Shown here: piece after piece, positions 46,988 to 58,320 of the stretch
Layout: the number at the start of each line of letters is the position of its first letter
Position numbering within the stretch: position 1 is the first letter of the stretch
Assembly: GCA_004352715.1 (NCBI GenBank)
Contig: SCFE01000063.1
Coordinates: 708,977-772,976 of the forward strand
Direction of reading: 5' to 3'
DNA: 64,000 nt
From: Hofstenia miamia
Lineage: Eukaryota > Xenacoelomorpha > Acoela
Translations under genes and position numbers: made by a program
The notes under the pieces: model-generated
The model's database searches: none
What the model saw: only the letters and a program-made list of their open reading frames with translations
Told to the model about the DNA's origin: nothing

Positions 46988-47223
46988 CCCTTTCAAGTCT
47001 GAACCTAGGTAAGTTAATTTTTATTATAAAAACTGTATGATGCTTACCGATAGGGATTAATGGTTCCCGTTAGGCTCATGTAAACATTAGCGGGAACTAT
47101 AGTTCCCGTTCGACTCGAAAGGGTTAAAAAATCTGTATTTGAATGGGATATAGGGATTAATGGTTCCCGTTAGGCTCATGTAAACATTAGCGGGAACTAT
47201 AGTTCCCGTTCGACTCGAAAGGG
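46988..47223. mobile_element. piggyBac-type MITE, internally deleted copy with a tandemly repeated right part
   Basis: The core element, 46988-47123, starts CCCTTTCAAGTC, ends GACTCGAAAGGG and is flanked by TTAA on both sides (46984-46987 and 47124-47127), the piggyBac target. Relative to the copy at 44754 it lacks two internal blocks, with joins at ATGATGC-TTACCGA and TTACCGA-TAGGGATT. The right 100 bp, including flank, is then repeated to 47223, again followed by TTAA. The perfect palindrome CGGGAACTATAGTTCCCG occurs at 47091 and 47191. Confidence 0.85.
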
Positions 47224-47236
47224 TTAAAAAATCTGT
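47051..47236. repeat. 100-bp tandem repeat, 1.9 copies
   Basis: The period is exactly 100 bp (TAGGGATTAATGG at 47051 and 47151). Both units include the MITE right end, TTAA and AAAAATCTG. Confidence 0.9.
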
Positions 47237-47239
47237 TTT

Positions 47240-50200
47240 TTGCAATTTTTTTTAAATGTTTTTCTAAATTTATATAGAACTTTATGGAATCTTTGGAATT
47301 TTTACTTTCATGCCCGATTTCTTACTGGAAAACTAAAATTTGCCTTTTTGTTTACGTGTAAGCAACGAAAAATAAATGTGGATAAGTTTATCATAATTCA
47401 ATGTTTAATACTATATATTTTCAAAAAAATCTTTAGTACCTTGAGGTGTGCCTGTCAAAAATCTAAAAACATTTTTAAACGTTTATAACGTTTTTTTGTA
47501 TAAAAATTCACTTTTTGTCAACCCTGGTAAGCCATGGTTTATCAGATTGTAATGTATCAGCAATTCTAATTGCAAGACTTACAAAATAAGGCGTATTTCC
47601 GGTCGTCATACAATGCTTAGGAAATTATTTCATTATATATTTAGTTTACTGCACTAGTTATATTTCAAAATGACATCATCTGCTATTGTTTTTAATACTT
47701 TGATTTAATAGAATTCGGGACAATATGATTTTTAATAATCCGTTGGAAATTAATGCATTAGAATAAACAGCTGCAATTTGTTTTATTGAATTCATAATAG
47801 AATATAAAGAAAAAAAGTTGAAACACATTTCAACAACGTAATTCAAAATCATCTTCTTTCTTTAAATGAGTGTATGGAACTTTACCGTTTTTTAAATGCA
47901 ATTTTGCCACACTGTTTATTGAAATCCTTAATAAATATAGGTAAATTTATTAGCGTAAAAAGGTTTTTAAATCAAAATTGAAACTAATTTAGTTACTCAA
48001 TTTTATTTGATCGTGCTCCAATCAACTTTGAAAGCATAATTTCGATAATTCATTAAAACCTTGTACTTGTTGGTTAAATGAAGATACATCCAAAAAACGA
48101 TCCTGTTTAAATTAGAATATTTTGGTTAGTTTATGGTAGTTTACAAAATTAATGGGCTTAATGTCTTCTTATTACAGAATAAAACATTTACACATAAGAT
48201 TTGGGGAGACTGAAGCATTAATGTCATAAGTTATTTTTTCTAAAATTCATTCTATTATATTTTCTCCTTTAAAATTGGATGCAGTTTGCCTTGGGTTGAA
48301 GGTTTTAGTGAAATTCTCCCTGGAACCCTCAAAATGTAAATACCTTAATGTCTTTGTTAATGATTCATCACAGACCAACATTTTACAAGTTTAATAAAAT
48401 GAATTTTGGAATAACTTGACTTGTCACCAATTTAGTGTACATTTCAGTTAGATTTATATTTCATAGCAATTGCGTTGCTCCAACGCACTTCCTTCGCTGT
48501 CTTTGATGCCAACCTTGTCGGCGTTCCACCTAAATCTTGCAATCTAATATTGATTTGGTGAAGAACCTAAGCTATTTATTTGTGCTTGTTGAAAAGATGA
48601 TTGTGTGTCGTATAAGTTTTTGACCCAGTGTTTTAGTTCATCAAAGGTTTCCTCCATTTGGAGGCCGTGCTTCGCTAGTAGTTCAGGTTGATACCAACTG
48701 ATCGATTTGAAATAGACCAAAGACATTTGTGAAGATGACATCAGGTGTGTTGTAGATTGCATTATATGGAAATACCACATTTTCACTTGTTAATATTATG
48801 TAATATATTTGTAAAGTCCTCAACATTTTGAAAATACCAAATAATTCATAATTTTAGTTCATTTTCACGATTGACATGTTCCGAGACGTCCGCTTTTGCT
48901 ATAGTTTCAAGATTTGCTTATGACACAGATATAGTTGTTGTATGCCTTACATCGTTTTTGGAACTGCTTTCATAAAGGATTTGACTTCGAGATAGACTAA
49001 ATTTTACAGACCCGTACCACAATAACCCTAAAAATGAGGGTTGCCAATGATAAAGAGAAACCTTGAGTAAGTGGTTATTCGCTATATTACTAACGACTTC
49101 ATAATTCGAATTTATCGAGGAAATTAGCAATAAAAATAAAATGTTTTTTCAAAGAATGAGTTTAACTAGAAATATATTGAAGGTACGATATATATTTTTG
49201 GGCATATGGTAGTTATTTTTTTTACTATTAATGACAGAACGGGGTCAACGAATTTCATCTCACATTTCGGACTTTAACTTCAGCAAATGTGCATTTTAAG
49301 AAAGAAAACCTTGAGGATGTTAACAACACATATGTAATCATTCTTCTTGTGAAATTGCCTATGAGATCTTTCTAAAAGTCCATCGGCAAAAGTTGCATGC
49401 AATCAATTCGATAGTTGTGAAGTATATATCAAGTTGTTGAAGTGCGACTCGCCAATTTTACGTTCTTCTTTGAGTAAAACCTAGTTGCTGGTAAAGCGTA
49501 ACTAGGATTAATCAATCGGATCGAGAATTTCCATCTGTAATTTTATTTCAGTCACTGTTGTGAACTGTGCTTGTTAACTACTTTTGTAATTGGGTGTTGT
49601 AAAAAATGAATAGGTTTCATTTGGTAGCTCGTGTTTGAATATTTGAAACGAACTCCATTTCTGGTTAAGATGACGCGCCTAGTTTACTTTTGTTAACATT
49701 TTCGGCACATATTTGTGCTCGTATGCCATTGACATTTTCTTCTCAAATAGTAATGGAATTTCTCTATTAGTTATGGTGCTTGCTTAGATGTCAGTTTAAT
49801 CGTGAGGCAGAAGCCGTATCGCGTGTGGGATGGTAAATGGCAAGAAAACGTTTTCCACAAACACTTGCTACTGTTTTGTAATTGCTTCCGCTACGTTTAT
49901 TTTTTACATATCGTTTCTAAATGATGATTATAATATGTCGCAATGTTTTTTATTTATAATTTTTATTTATAGATAGCTTTATTTCAGTATGAAATCTTTT
50001 TCCAAGTCTATTTTGGAAGCTTGATTTTCGATTTTCCTCAACTCTGTGAATGCGTTCATTTCAGTTAGTTTTTTAGATTTTATGTACTCGTCTCCAGCTA
50101 TGTGGCTAAGGTAAAGTTTTTAATTTGTAAAATAATAATACAGTAAATCGCCATCGAAGTGCTTTTCAGTTTGGTCTTATTCCGTTAATGTCCTTTTACA

Positions 50201-51095
50201 ATATCGTCATATCAAATGAGCATACATATATTCACAATTTGGAATCTTTGATAATTGACTGCGATTGTTATCTATTAATCGTTTATTGTTTTGAGCTTTT
50301 GCGAACTCCAATAGAAAAAGCTTCTTCTTTCTCGAATTGTAGGGGATGTCTTCCCGTTGCTGGAATCAGATACACTTCGCAAAGAATGTCAATATATGCT
50401 GTGCATCATAAAGTTCAGCTGTTTATTGAACTTAATAAGTCGCCCTGGACTCTACACACAAGTGAAAGAAAATGTGACCGTTATTAATTGATTTTAATGC
50501 ATTCCGTTAATTCATTAATTGATTTTTATTATAGACAACGTAAAAATTGATTTTTCGAAAGACCTGATGAAAACCGGTTATTCCAGTTTTGCTATTGTAG
50601 GGAACAATTGTAATTTTCAAAAGAGTACTTCATCACTACTAATAACGTTAACCATGCGTAGTGAATAATTTAAAATTTGTTCTGTATTGTTATTCAAAGT
50701 GCTGATACGCTAATTAGGAGTTGACTCGCGGTTCGGGGCGGGGCAATTAGTTTCCAGAAGAAAGGCTTTCCGTGTTTTGCGGGAATTCTCATCAAATATA
50801 GTAAAATTATGTCTATTCACTAAAAGTTTGTGTTATACAACTTTATAAGTTTATTACTTGTTTGAAAAAAGCTTATTATGCTTAACACTATTTGAAGAAA
50901 GTCGATATGAATACCAAGAAAGCAAATCCTGAACAATTGAATTACACCCTATCAAAAACCGAGAACCAATCAAATCTAATTTGCCCATGCTTTAATATGT
51001 TTCCTCTTATATTTTAGCCAATTAATCCATTAATTTGCTTTTCATTCTGACTCAGACTTTATCATTTACTACCGATTAAGCCAAACCTGCAGTAC
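47240..51095. other. AT-rich non-coding stretch
   Basis: Apart from the candidate exon at 48544 no gene is recognised, and I see no further named repeat. Confidence 0.4.
48544..48719 (-). CDS. Possible coding exon, unidentified
   Basis: The minus strand encodes a soluble-looking, well-mixed sequence containing WYQPELLAKHGLQMEETFDE, then LKHWVKNLYDTQSS, and a Gln/Ser-rich end to a TAG at 48544-48546. Upstream, a pyrimidine-rich run followed by ATCGATCAG could be a splice acceptor, placing the exon start near 48699. Downstream, another frame stays open (RLQDLGGTPTRLASKTAKEV, about 48542-48450), which may mean a frameshift or an exon boundary. I do not recognise the family. It may be a decayed gene piece or a host exon. 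Confidence 0.3.
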
Positions 51096-51240
51096 GAAGT
51101 AGTGTTTTGGGGGCATGCCCGGCCTCACTGTGACCGAGCGGGCGGGCATCGGGCGCTCAAATAACCTGGCATATGTTATTCCGCGTAAGGTGGGGAAAAC
51201 CACCTTGGGGGTCGGTTTTGGGTTTCCAAAATGGAAGATG
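51096..51240. other. GC-rich island in AT-rich DNA
   Basis: A short patch with GCATGCCCGGCCTC, GAGCGGGCGGGCATCGGGCG and GGTGGGGAAAACCACC stands out from the local composition. It lies beyond the 3' end of the LINE. It has no ORF, and the class is unknown. Confidence 0.4.
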
Positions 51241-51751
51241 AGTTATTGACTTTTTTTACTTCTTGAAGGGATTGCACATCACCCCACCACACTAATAAGG
51301 GTAAAATAGACCCCTTTTATGTTGAAAAAGACGTTTTACGAAGACTATTACCGTCCCAAATTTCCAACAAAAAGACGTTTTCATGCTGAAATTAGTCATT
51401 TTTTGATGGCTGTTCACTAGTCTAGCCTTTACAGGGCCCCTTTTTTCTACATAAAAAGTATACTCCGATTTGAACTGATTATTTTTTCTTGGATTCTAAT
51501 ATTTACAAAGCTATTTAGAGTCCAAGCAGTTCATTTCATCATAGTACTAAAAATACCGCGCGCCTCGACCTGTTATTGAACTAGCATAAACAATATGTAC
51601 AGCAAGGAGTAACAAGATAATAGACAAAGAAATCTAAAAGTGGAACATAAAGGACAAGAATGGAAAGGCACAAAGAGAAACTAAAGAGAGGTTGATTACA
51701 CACAAGTACTTACATTAAAAAGAGGCGAATAAAAAACAACAAAATGGACGT

Positions 51752-54049
51752 TTATCTAAAAAAGGGTTGGATTATTAAAATATTGTATAAAAAGGATTTA
51801 AAATAGAGATCTTTAGGCTTTGCTATTCTCTTAATACAATAGTTTATAATAGCTTCAGGCATTGAGTTAAAATTACCAGGTTTTTCAGGGTTTCTTACTG
51901 TGCATTTAAAGAGCAGATGTTTAGGGTGCTCTTCTTTGTCATTATATAGACGACAGGTTGGTGAGCTTATTAATTTAGAGAAATAAAACTTATTTCGATT
52001 GATAATGCGATTGAGAACTACTTTGTACATCAGTGTTCTGTACTAGGGCAGATTGTGGCTGTTCTAATTTTTTTAACAGTGGAAATTACCTATTCTTGAC
52101 ATCTCCCAGTACACAGCGGCTTTATTACTGATCTTATTTATAATTGTGTCCAACCTGTAGTAGAAATCAGTTAGAGACTTGCTCTTCACCTTTTCATTAA
52201 AAACATAAGTATTGTTTCTCATTTTAATGCAATAGTTTTCTAGACTGAAAATGGCTAGAATCCTATCATTTTCGTTCCGTTGAAATTGTAATGGCTTCAT
52301 TAACTTGATGGTTTCATACAGATGCGGGAAAACAAATTTTAATTCGCTTAATGTGGAGCATCTATTACATATTATATCTATTAGATTTTGTTTTGATTTG
52401 TAGAGACGGATTCGATCCTTATAAAAAATGTTTAAAGGGTGCAGCTCTGCCTTCAGAACATCTTTAAGCAGATTAATTTTATATGCAATCTGCATGTAAT
52501 GCACACTTCCTAACTGAATTCCGCCAGTTTCATATAGGCAGTCTAGCATCTTTGTTGCACGGCTTCGGTCATTGCTTTTCCAAACTGCTTCATTTTGCAC
52601 TTTTTGCACAGCATTATTAAGTGGAAACATTGATATAAATTTGATATTATACTTTAATTTGGTTAACACTAGAACTTTGAGTGTTTTTGCTTTCCCATAG
52701 AGTGAAATTTTACGATTAGAGATAAAATTAATAATTTGTTTGTTTTCATTAATAAAGGTATCAAAATTGCCGCATCCCCGTATAATTAGTTCTATCCCTA
52801 GCAATTCAACTGCATTGTGGTTAACTGTAACATCGACTTTTCACTTGTTTGCCTCATTAATACCGGAGAACACCGTCTTTTTGTTGTTGATTGCCAACCC
52901 ACTTGTTTTTGCAAAATTATTCAAAAAGTAAGCACCTGTCTCAGACTCGTTTCACTTGCGACTACAAATGTTATGTCGTCTGCAAAGGTTAAATATTTTA
53001 TAGTGGTATTGCTTGAAGTGAATCCATCAATTTCAGAGACACCATCAATACAATTTAAAAAGGGCTCTATCATGAAATTAAATAAAGTGCAAGAGAGTGG
53101 GCACCCTTGGCGTAGTCCTCTCTTTATAGAAATTTCTAGAGATAAAAAGCCGTTGATGAGCAGATATGAACTGTTGTTCTTGTACAATATTTTGATATTT
53201 ACAATGTAAGATGGAAAACCAATTTCTATTAAGGTATTAAAAGAATATTAATGGTCTACAGAATCAGGCCTTAGTAAAATCTACATTTAAGATTCCCACG
53301 TTTCTCTTGCTAACATCTATTATATATTGCAAGGTAGAAATATTCAGCGAACCATGTCTACCTTATATAAAACCAGCTTGCATAATGTTTATATACTTTT
53401 GAGATAGGGACCCAATCCTGTTGTTCAAGATGTGGGACAGTATTTTTTCATCCATATTTAGGAGCGATATTGGTCTCCAGGACTTAGTTTCAGCTAAGTT
53501 CTTTCCTTTCTTAGAGAGCAATTTGATGATTGCATTACTAATGGCAGTTGTTATTGCCTCATTATGTATAAAAGATTAGATTAGGAGTTTTATTGCTGGA
53601 ATCAATAAACTGCGAAAAAGTTTTAAAAATTTGTAAAAATTTGCAATAATCCCGTCCATCCCCGGACAGTTCTTAAGTCTATCACTTGCAAGACTAGTTT
53701 CTTCACAAGATATTTCTTTTTCTAAACGTTCTCTGTCCGTCGTCTCTATATTTGGATACCTTAACTTCAATGGTGCTGGATGTATCTTTTCCTGACTATG
53801 TAGATTTTTATAAAAGGATGTAAACTTCTTAATTATTTCATCTTGGTTACTAGTGACATAATTATCACTTTGGACCTCCTCAATTCGTAGTCTTCTCATC
53901 GATTTTTGCAGAGAGTTCTTAATTTCTTTGATACTTCCCTCACCTATTTCATACTCGAGGTTGGTGACGTATTCCAGTTCTTCCTTCGCCCTTTCTGAGA
54001 TAGTATTCTCAACTTTCTTCTCGTACATATCTTTCGTTTCTTTGTATCT
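51752..54049 (-). pseudogene. LINE ORF2, 3' piece: reverse transcriptase to C-terminal zinc region
   Basis: Minus-strand frames show a pre-RT helical region rich in Glu/Lys (54049-53780), then CPGMDGI (about 53660) and the WRPISLLNMDEKI region near 53470. IKRGLRQGCPLS lies around 53125-53090. FADD, the catalytic box, lies near 52976-52990, followed by NNFAKTSGLAINNKKTVFSG. A long thumb/linker frame (52804-52073) has KLKYNIKFISMFPL, VWKSNDRS and GGIQLGSVHYMQ. The C-terminal frame (52030-51752) contains TCRLYNDKEEHPKHLLFKC, a Cys...His-x-x-His...Cys pattern typical of L1/Tx1 proteins. Several frameshifts and stops break it. Confidence 0.88.
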
Positions 54050-54050
54050 N
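54050..54050. other. Single-N contig join inside the LINE
   Basis: Right of the N, TAGAATCCTATCATTTTCG duplicates 52256. Left of the N, the sequence matches about 55730-55756. Confidence 0.9.
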
Positions 54051-56726
54051 TAGAATCCTATCATTTTCGTTCCGTTGAAATTGTAATGGCTTCATTAACT
54101 TGATGGTTTCATACAGATGCGGGAAAACAAATTTTAATTCGCTTAATGTGGAGCATCTATTACATATATCTATTAGATTTTGTTTTGATTTGAAGAGACG
54201 GATTGGATCCGTATAAAAAATGTTTAAAGGGTGCAGCTCTGCCTTCAGAACATCTTTAAGCAGATTAATTTTATATGCAATCTGCATGTAATGCACACTT
54301 CCTAACTGAATTCCGCCAGTTTCATATAGGCAGTCTAGCATCTTTGTTGCACGGCTTCGGTCATTGCTTTTCCAAACTGCTTCATTTTGCACTTTTTGCA
54401 CAGCATTATTAAGTGGAAAAATTGATATAAATTTGATATTATACTTTAATTTAGATAACACTAGAGCGTTGAGTGTTTTTGCTTTCCCATAGAGTGAAAT
54501 TTTACGATTAGAGATAAATTTAATGGTTTGTTTTCATTAATAAAGGTATCAAAATTGCCGCATCCCGTATAATTAGTTCTATCCCTAGCAATTCAACTGC
54601 ATTGTGGTTAACTGTAACATCGACTTTTCACTTGTTTGCCTCATTAATACCGGAGAACACCGTCTTTTTGTTGTTGATTGCCAACCCACTTGTTTTTGCA
54701 AAATTATTCAAAAAGTAAGCACCTGTCTCAGACTCGTTTCACTTGCGACTACAAATGTTATGTCGTCTGCAAAGGTTAAATATTTTATAGTGGTATTGCT
54801 TGAAGTGAATCCATCAATTTCAGAGACACCATCAATACAATTTAAAAAGGGCTCTACCATGAAATTAAATAAAGTGCAAGAGAGTGGGCACCCTTGGCGT
54901 AGTCCTCTCTTTATAAAAATTTCTGGAGAAAAAAGCCGTTGATAAGCAGATATTAACTGTTGTTCATATATATTATTTTGATAATATTTACAATGTAAGA
55001 TGAAAAACCAATTTCTATTAAGGTAATAAAAAGATATTGATGGTCTACAGAATCAGTCCTTAGTAAAATCTACATTTAAGATTCCCACGTTTCTCTTTTC
55101 GAACTTGCTAACATCTATTATATATTGCAAGGTAGAAATATTCAGCGAACCATGTCTACCTTTTATAAAGCCAGCTTGCATAATGTTTATATACTTTTGA
55201 GATAGGGGCCCAATCCAGTTGTTCAAGATGTGGGACAGTATTTTTTCATCCATATTTAGGAGCGATATTGGTCTCCAGGACTTAGTTTCAGCTAGTTTAT
55301 TTCCTTTCTTAGGGAGCAATTTGATGATTGCATTACTAATGGCAGTTGTTATTGCCTCATTATGTATTAGGAGTTTTATTGCTGGAATCAATAAACTGCG
55401 AAAAAGTTTGTAAAAATTTGTAATAATCCCGTCCATCCCCGGACTAATTTCTTCAAAAGATATTTCTTTTTCTAAACTTTCTCTGTCCGGCTTCTCTATA
55501 TTAGGATACCTTAACTTCAATGGTGTTGGATGTTTCTTTTCCTGACTATGTAGATTTTTATAAGAGGATGTAAACTCTATAATTATTTCATCTTGGTTAC
55601 TAGTGACATAATGATCAGTTTGGACCTCCTCAATTCGTAGTCCTCTTTGGTGCTTCCCTCACCTATTTCATACTCGAGGTTGGTGACGTATTCCAGTTCT
55701 TCCTTCGCCCTTTCTGAGATAGTATTCTCAACTTCCTTATCATACATATCTTTCATTTCTAGTTGTACTGATCTTCTCGTAGTTGTTCTAGCTGTCTCTC
55801 ATAAAACTTTAGTTTAAAGTATCTCGGCTTCTCGACTTCTTTTTGTCTCTTAGCAAGAACAATTTTAACCTGTGCTTTCAAGAGACACAATTTGCTTTGA
55901 ATATACATACATTAGCATAAGTAAACGAGGACTGAATCATTGCTCTTATCTCAGTGTGATGACGATCCATTGTACTAGTCTTCATCTGCCATATCCCCTC
56001 CCTGGGCCATGTTCATTGTCTCTAGTAAAAGTGGATAATAGTGAACTGTGGTCTGAGATCTTAATCTGAATAATTTTAGAAATTTTAATTTGAAGACTAC
56101 TTGAGGCAAAGCAGTGATCAATACGGGAGCTATATATACTTCCAGGCATATGATATGTATGTCCATAGTTACCAGTAGCAGCAGCCCTATCAGGGCCTTA
56201 CTTATTAATCAGATTTACTGAAAGGTAATTATGCCTTACTCTAGTAATATTAGAACTTGTTCTAGACATATATGCATCACCTGTTTCTCCATATCAGTTA
56301 GTCTCCTGCACACATTATTTCTTCTGGCTTAAGGGTTTCAATTGAGTCAGCTATAAAATTGTTGATGGTTGTCTCATATTCCTCTTTGCTCAGGTAGTAT
56401 TTAATCACAACAGTCCTATTTGCTTTGCTACTTAAAATTTGAACATTATCATTAAAAAGCGTCAAATTCAGTTGGGGACTGTTTCCATTTATAATAGTTA
56501 ATAAACCTCCCTTCCTAGTTGTAACTTTCTTATTTAGAAAATAGGTATACCCTTTGGACTTTAGATATTTTTCTATTGTACTTGTAAAGTTATTAATTTT
56601 GGTCTCTTGTAATAATACGTAATCAGGATTGAACGGACGTAATGCTTCTAGTGTACGTATAAATTTGTTGTTGTCTGTAATTCCGTTAACATTTAAATTT
56701 ATTACATTTAAATGTTTCCTCTCCAT
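54051..56726 (-). pseudogene. LINE ORF2, 5' piece: AP endonuclease and reverse transcriptase
   Basis: ORF2 proteins nick DNA with an apurinic-type endonuclease and copy the RNA at the nick. The ATG at 56726 opens a frame with INLNVNGI, then LQETKI (catalytic Glu about 56603), KKVTTRKGGLLT and a closing CAGD (56298). After a frameshift, SSRIDHCF (about 56135-56101) and ISDHSSLL with the catalytic SDH (56048-56056) complete the endonuclease. Then come SPGMDGIITNFYKLF (about 55440), WRPISLLNMDEKI, QAGFIKGRHGSLNISTLQYI and FADD (about 54762). The frame runs on towards the thumb and is cut at 54051. Compared with the other piece it lacks about nine codons just before PGMDGI. Confidence 0.88.
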
Positions 56727-56765
56727 GCTAGAAACGAAATTACAGTTGGCATAAAAGTAGATGTA

Positions 56766-57953
56766 TTATGCAGAACTATCAGTACTTTCTAGATGGCTTG
56801 TATTTTTGGTAGTGATTCTAGGAGGCTCCTCCACTATCATCAGTTTAAAGTGCTCATCTTCAGCAGATGGAGGTGTTGTGTATGCGCAATTCCTCTTCCT
56901 GGCAACTGAAAAATCTCATGGTACATTCGAGGTTACCGTTTGCTCTAGGGGCTCCCCAGCAGGCTTACTTGGGACTGGTGTCTGAAGAATAACATCAACG
57001 TTGTTGACTTGAGGGGTACCCATTACGTTAGGATTCAGCTCTCTTTGTATCTTTTTGAAGTCGATCTTTTCTACAGCACATCCAGCTACTTTACTCTCAA
57101 TTTCCGGGATGGAATCATTACATGGCGAAGTATTGTAGTTTGCTAATACCTTGCTATACCCCTCTGGTGCTGCAAACTTTTTTTACAACTTAAATGCCCC
57201 GTGTAATGACAGTCCTGACATATTGTAAGGACTGGGCAGAAGTTGTTTATACACTTATTTCCTACTACTTGAGAGCCAGTAGTCCTTATCATTTGTTTTG
57301 ACCACTTGTGAAGTTGCCACTGTTGATGCCAATTGTGGACTTTAAAGCTTGTAATTGAAGATGTAGCATTGTTGGACTTCCGATGCTCTAGCTTAAAATT
57401 ATCCAAAGTCCTTTAGCCCTGATTTGTGGTAGAGCAGAGCGAACTGGTCCTCTGTCAACCACTTAGTTTTTCATTGGCAGCCTAAAAATTCTCGGGAAAT
57501 CCCCCTTGGCTATAAGTTGTACCCTTTCCTTTCTCTCGCTCTCCTTCTGTAGGCCACAGATTTTTCTTCAACCTCATTAGGTGTATTGAAGAGATTGGCT
57601 ATTTTATCCGCAAATGTAGGAGTTGCAATAAGTTGTAGGGCCCGCAAAGATTTGCTGCTGTTCCTTGGAGAGGGAAGTACCTTGGAAAACTGGAAGTTTT
57701 GTTCAAAGGTCTCAGTATCAATGTCTAGAATTGTGAAAATTTTATTAGCAAGAGTATTAAAATAGTTATGGAAGAATTGGATTATAACATTATAGCTGTC
57801 AACTACTGGAGGTGCTAGTATAATGTAGGTACAGGTAAGGTTTGCAAACTTCGTGGAGTTAAAGGTAAGTTGCCCTATGTCAGCTGGGGTCTGCAAGATT
57901 TGTTCAGATCTTAGGCGCGGTGGTTGAAAAGTAGCTTGAGCATGAGTTGTCAT
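56766..57953 (-). pseudogene. LINE ORF1, nucleic-acid-binding protein with zinc knuckle
   Basis: ORF1 of this LINE group binds element RNA. The first frame starts with an ATG at 57953 (MTTHAQATFQPPRL) and runs to 57510, ending in a basic RRRARERKG stretch. After a frameshift, a second frame (57406-57143) carries CQDCHYTGHLSC (about 57222-57186), a zinc-knuckle-like Cys-Cys-His-Cys with shorter His-Cys spacing than usual. A third frame continues to a TAA at 56766-56768, only 39 bp before the ORF2 ATG. This arrangement, two ORFs with a short spacer, supports the LINE call. The frame breaks mean it is not functional as read. Confidence 0.75.
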
Positions 57954-58320
57954 ATTAAAGCTATGAGAGAAAGCAAAGGAAACTAAGGCAAAAACTTAAA
58001 ACAAGGAAAAGGTAGTGGTAGGTAATATAACTAACAAAAATAATTAATAGGAAGAAAAAAACAAATAAACAACTTACATTTGGTGGTGGTTGAAGTGGAG
58101 GGAAACGTTGGAGGGGTGAGGTTTTCAGGATGAAGAGAAGGGATTGAGAGGTGTAGGAAAAAGGAAACAGGGAGAATGAAGAAAAGGTTGATAGTAAACA
58201 AGAAACCGTAGTTGATGAGAATTATAAAAGATGAGAGAGATAGCAAAGATGAAAAAACACGTAAAGCAAAACAAAGAACGCAGTGACAGAATGACTTGCA
58301 AGATTACATGTCAGGGCCCA
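57954..58320 (-). promoter_or_regulatory. Probable LINE 5' leader, pyrimidine-rich
   Basis: On the minus strand this stretch is rich in C and T (runs such as CTCTCTCATC and TTCCTTTTTCCTAC) with no protein-like frame. It ends at the ORF1 ATG. It would hold the element's internal promoter. The exact 5' end is not visible. Confidence 0.5.

Larger units (their letters stand above)
51600..58320 (-). mobile_element. L1/Tx1-type LINE, two overlapping pieces, decayed
   Basis: Reading the minus strand, the order is a pyrimidine-rich 5' leader (about 58320-57954), ORF1 (57953-56766), ORF2 from 56726 with an AP-type endonuclease, reverse transcriptase and C-terminal CCHC region, and a 3' end near 51600. 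A single N at 54050 joins two pieces. The part of ORF2 at 54051-55756 repeats at 52256-54049 with a few percent divergence and several indels. The right piece holds the 5' end and is cut inside ORF2. The left piece holds the 3' end. They may be two alleles or two insertions. No poly-A tail or target duplication is clear. Confidence 0.85.

Noticed and set aside
52817-53209. 130-codon plus-strand frame, repeated at 54604-54942
   Set aside because: Antisense shadow of the LINE reverse transcriptase (FADD and RGLRQGCPLS are on the minus strand).
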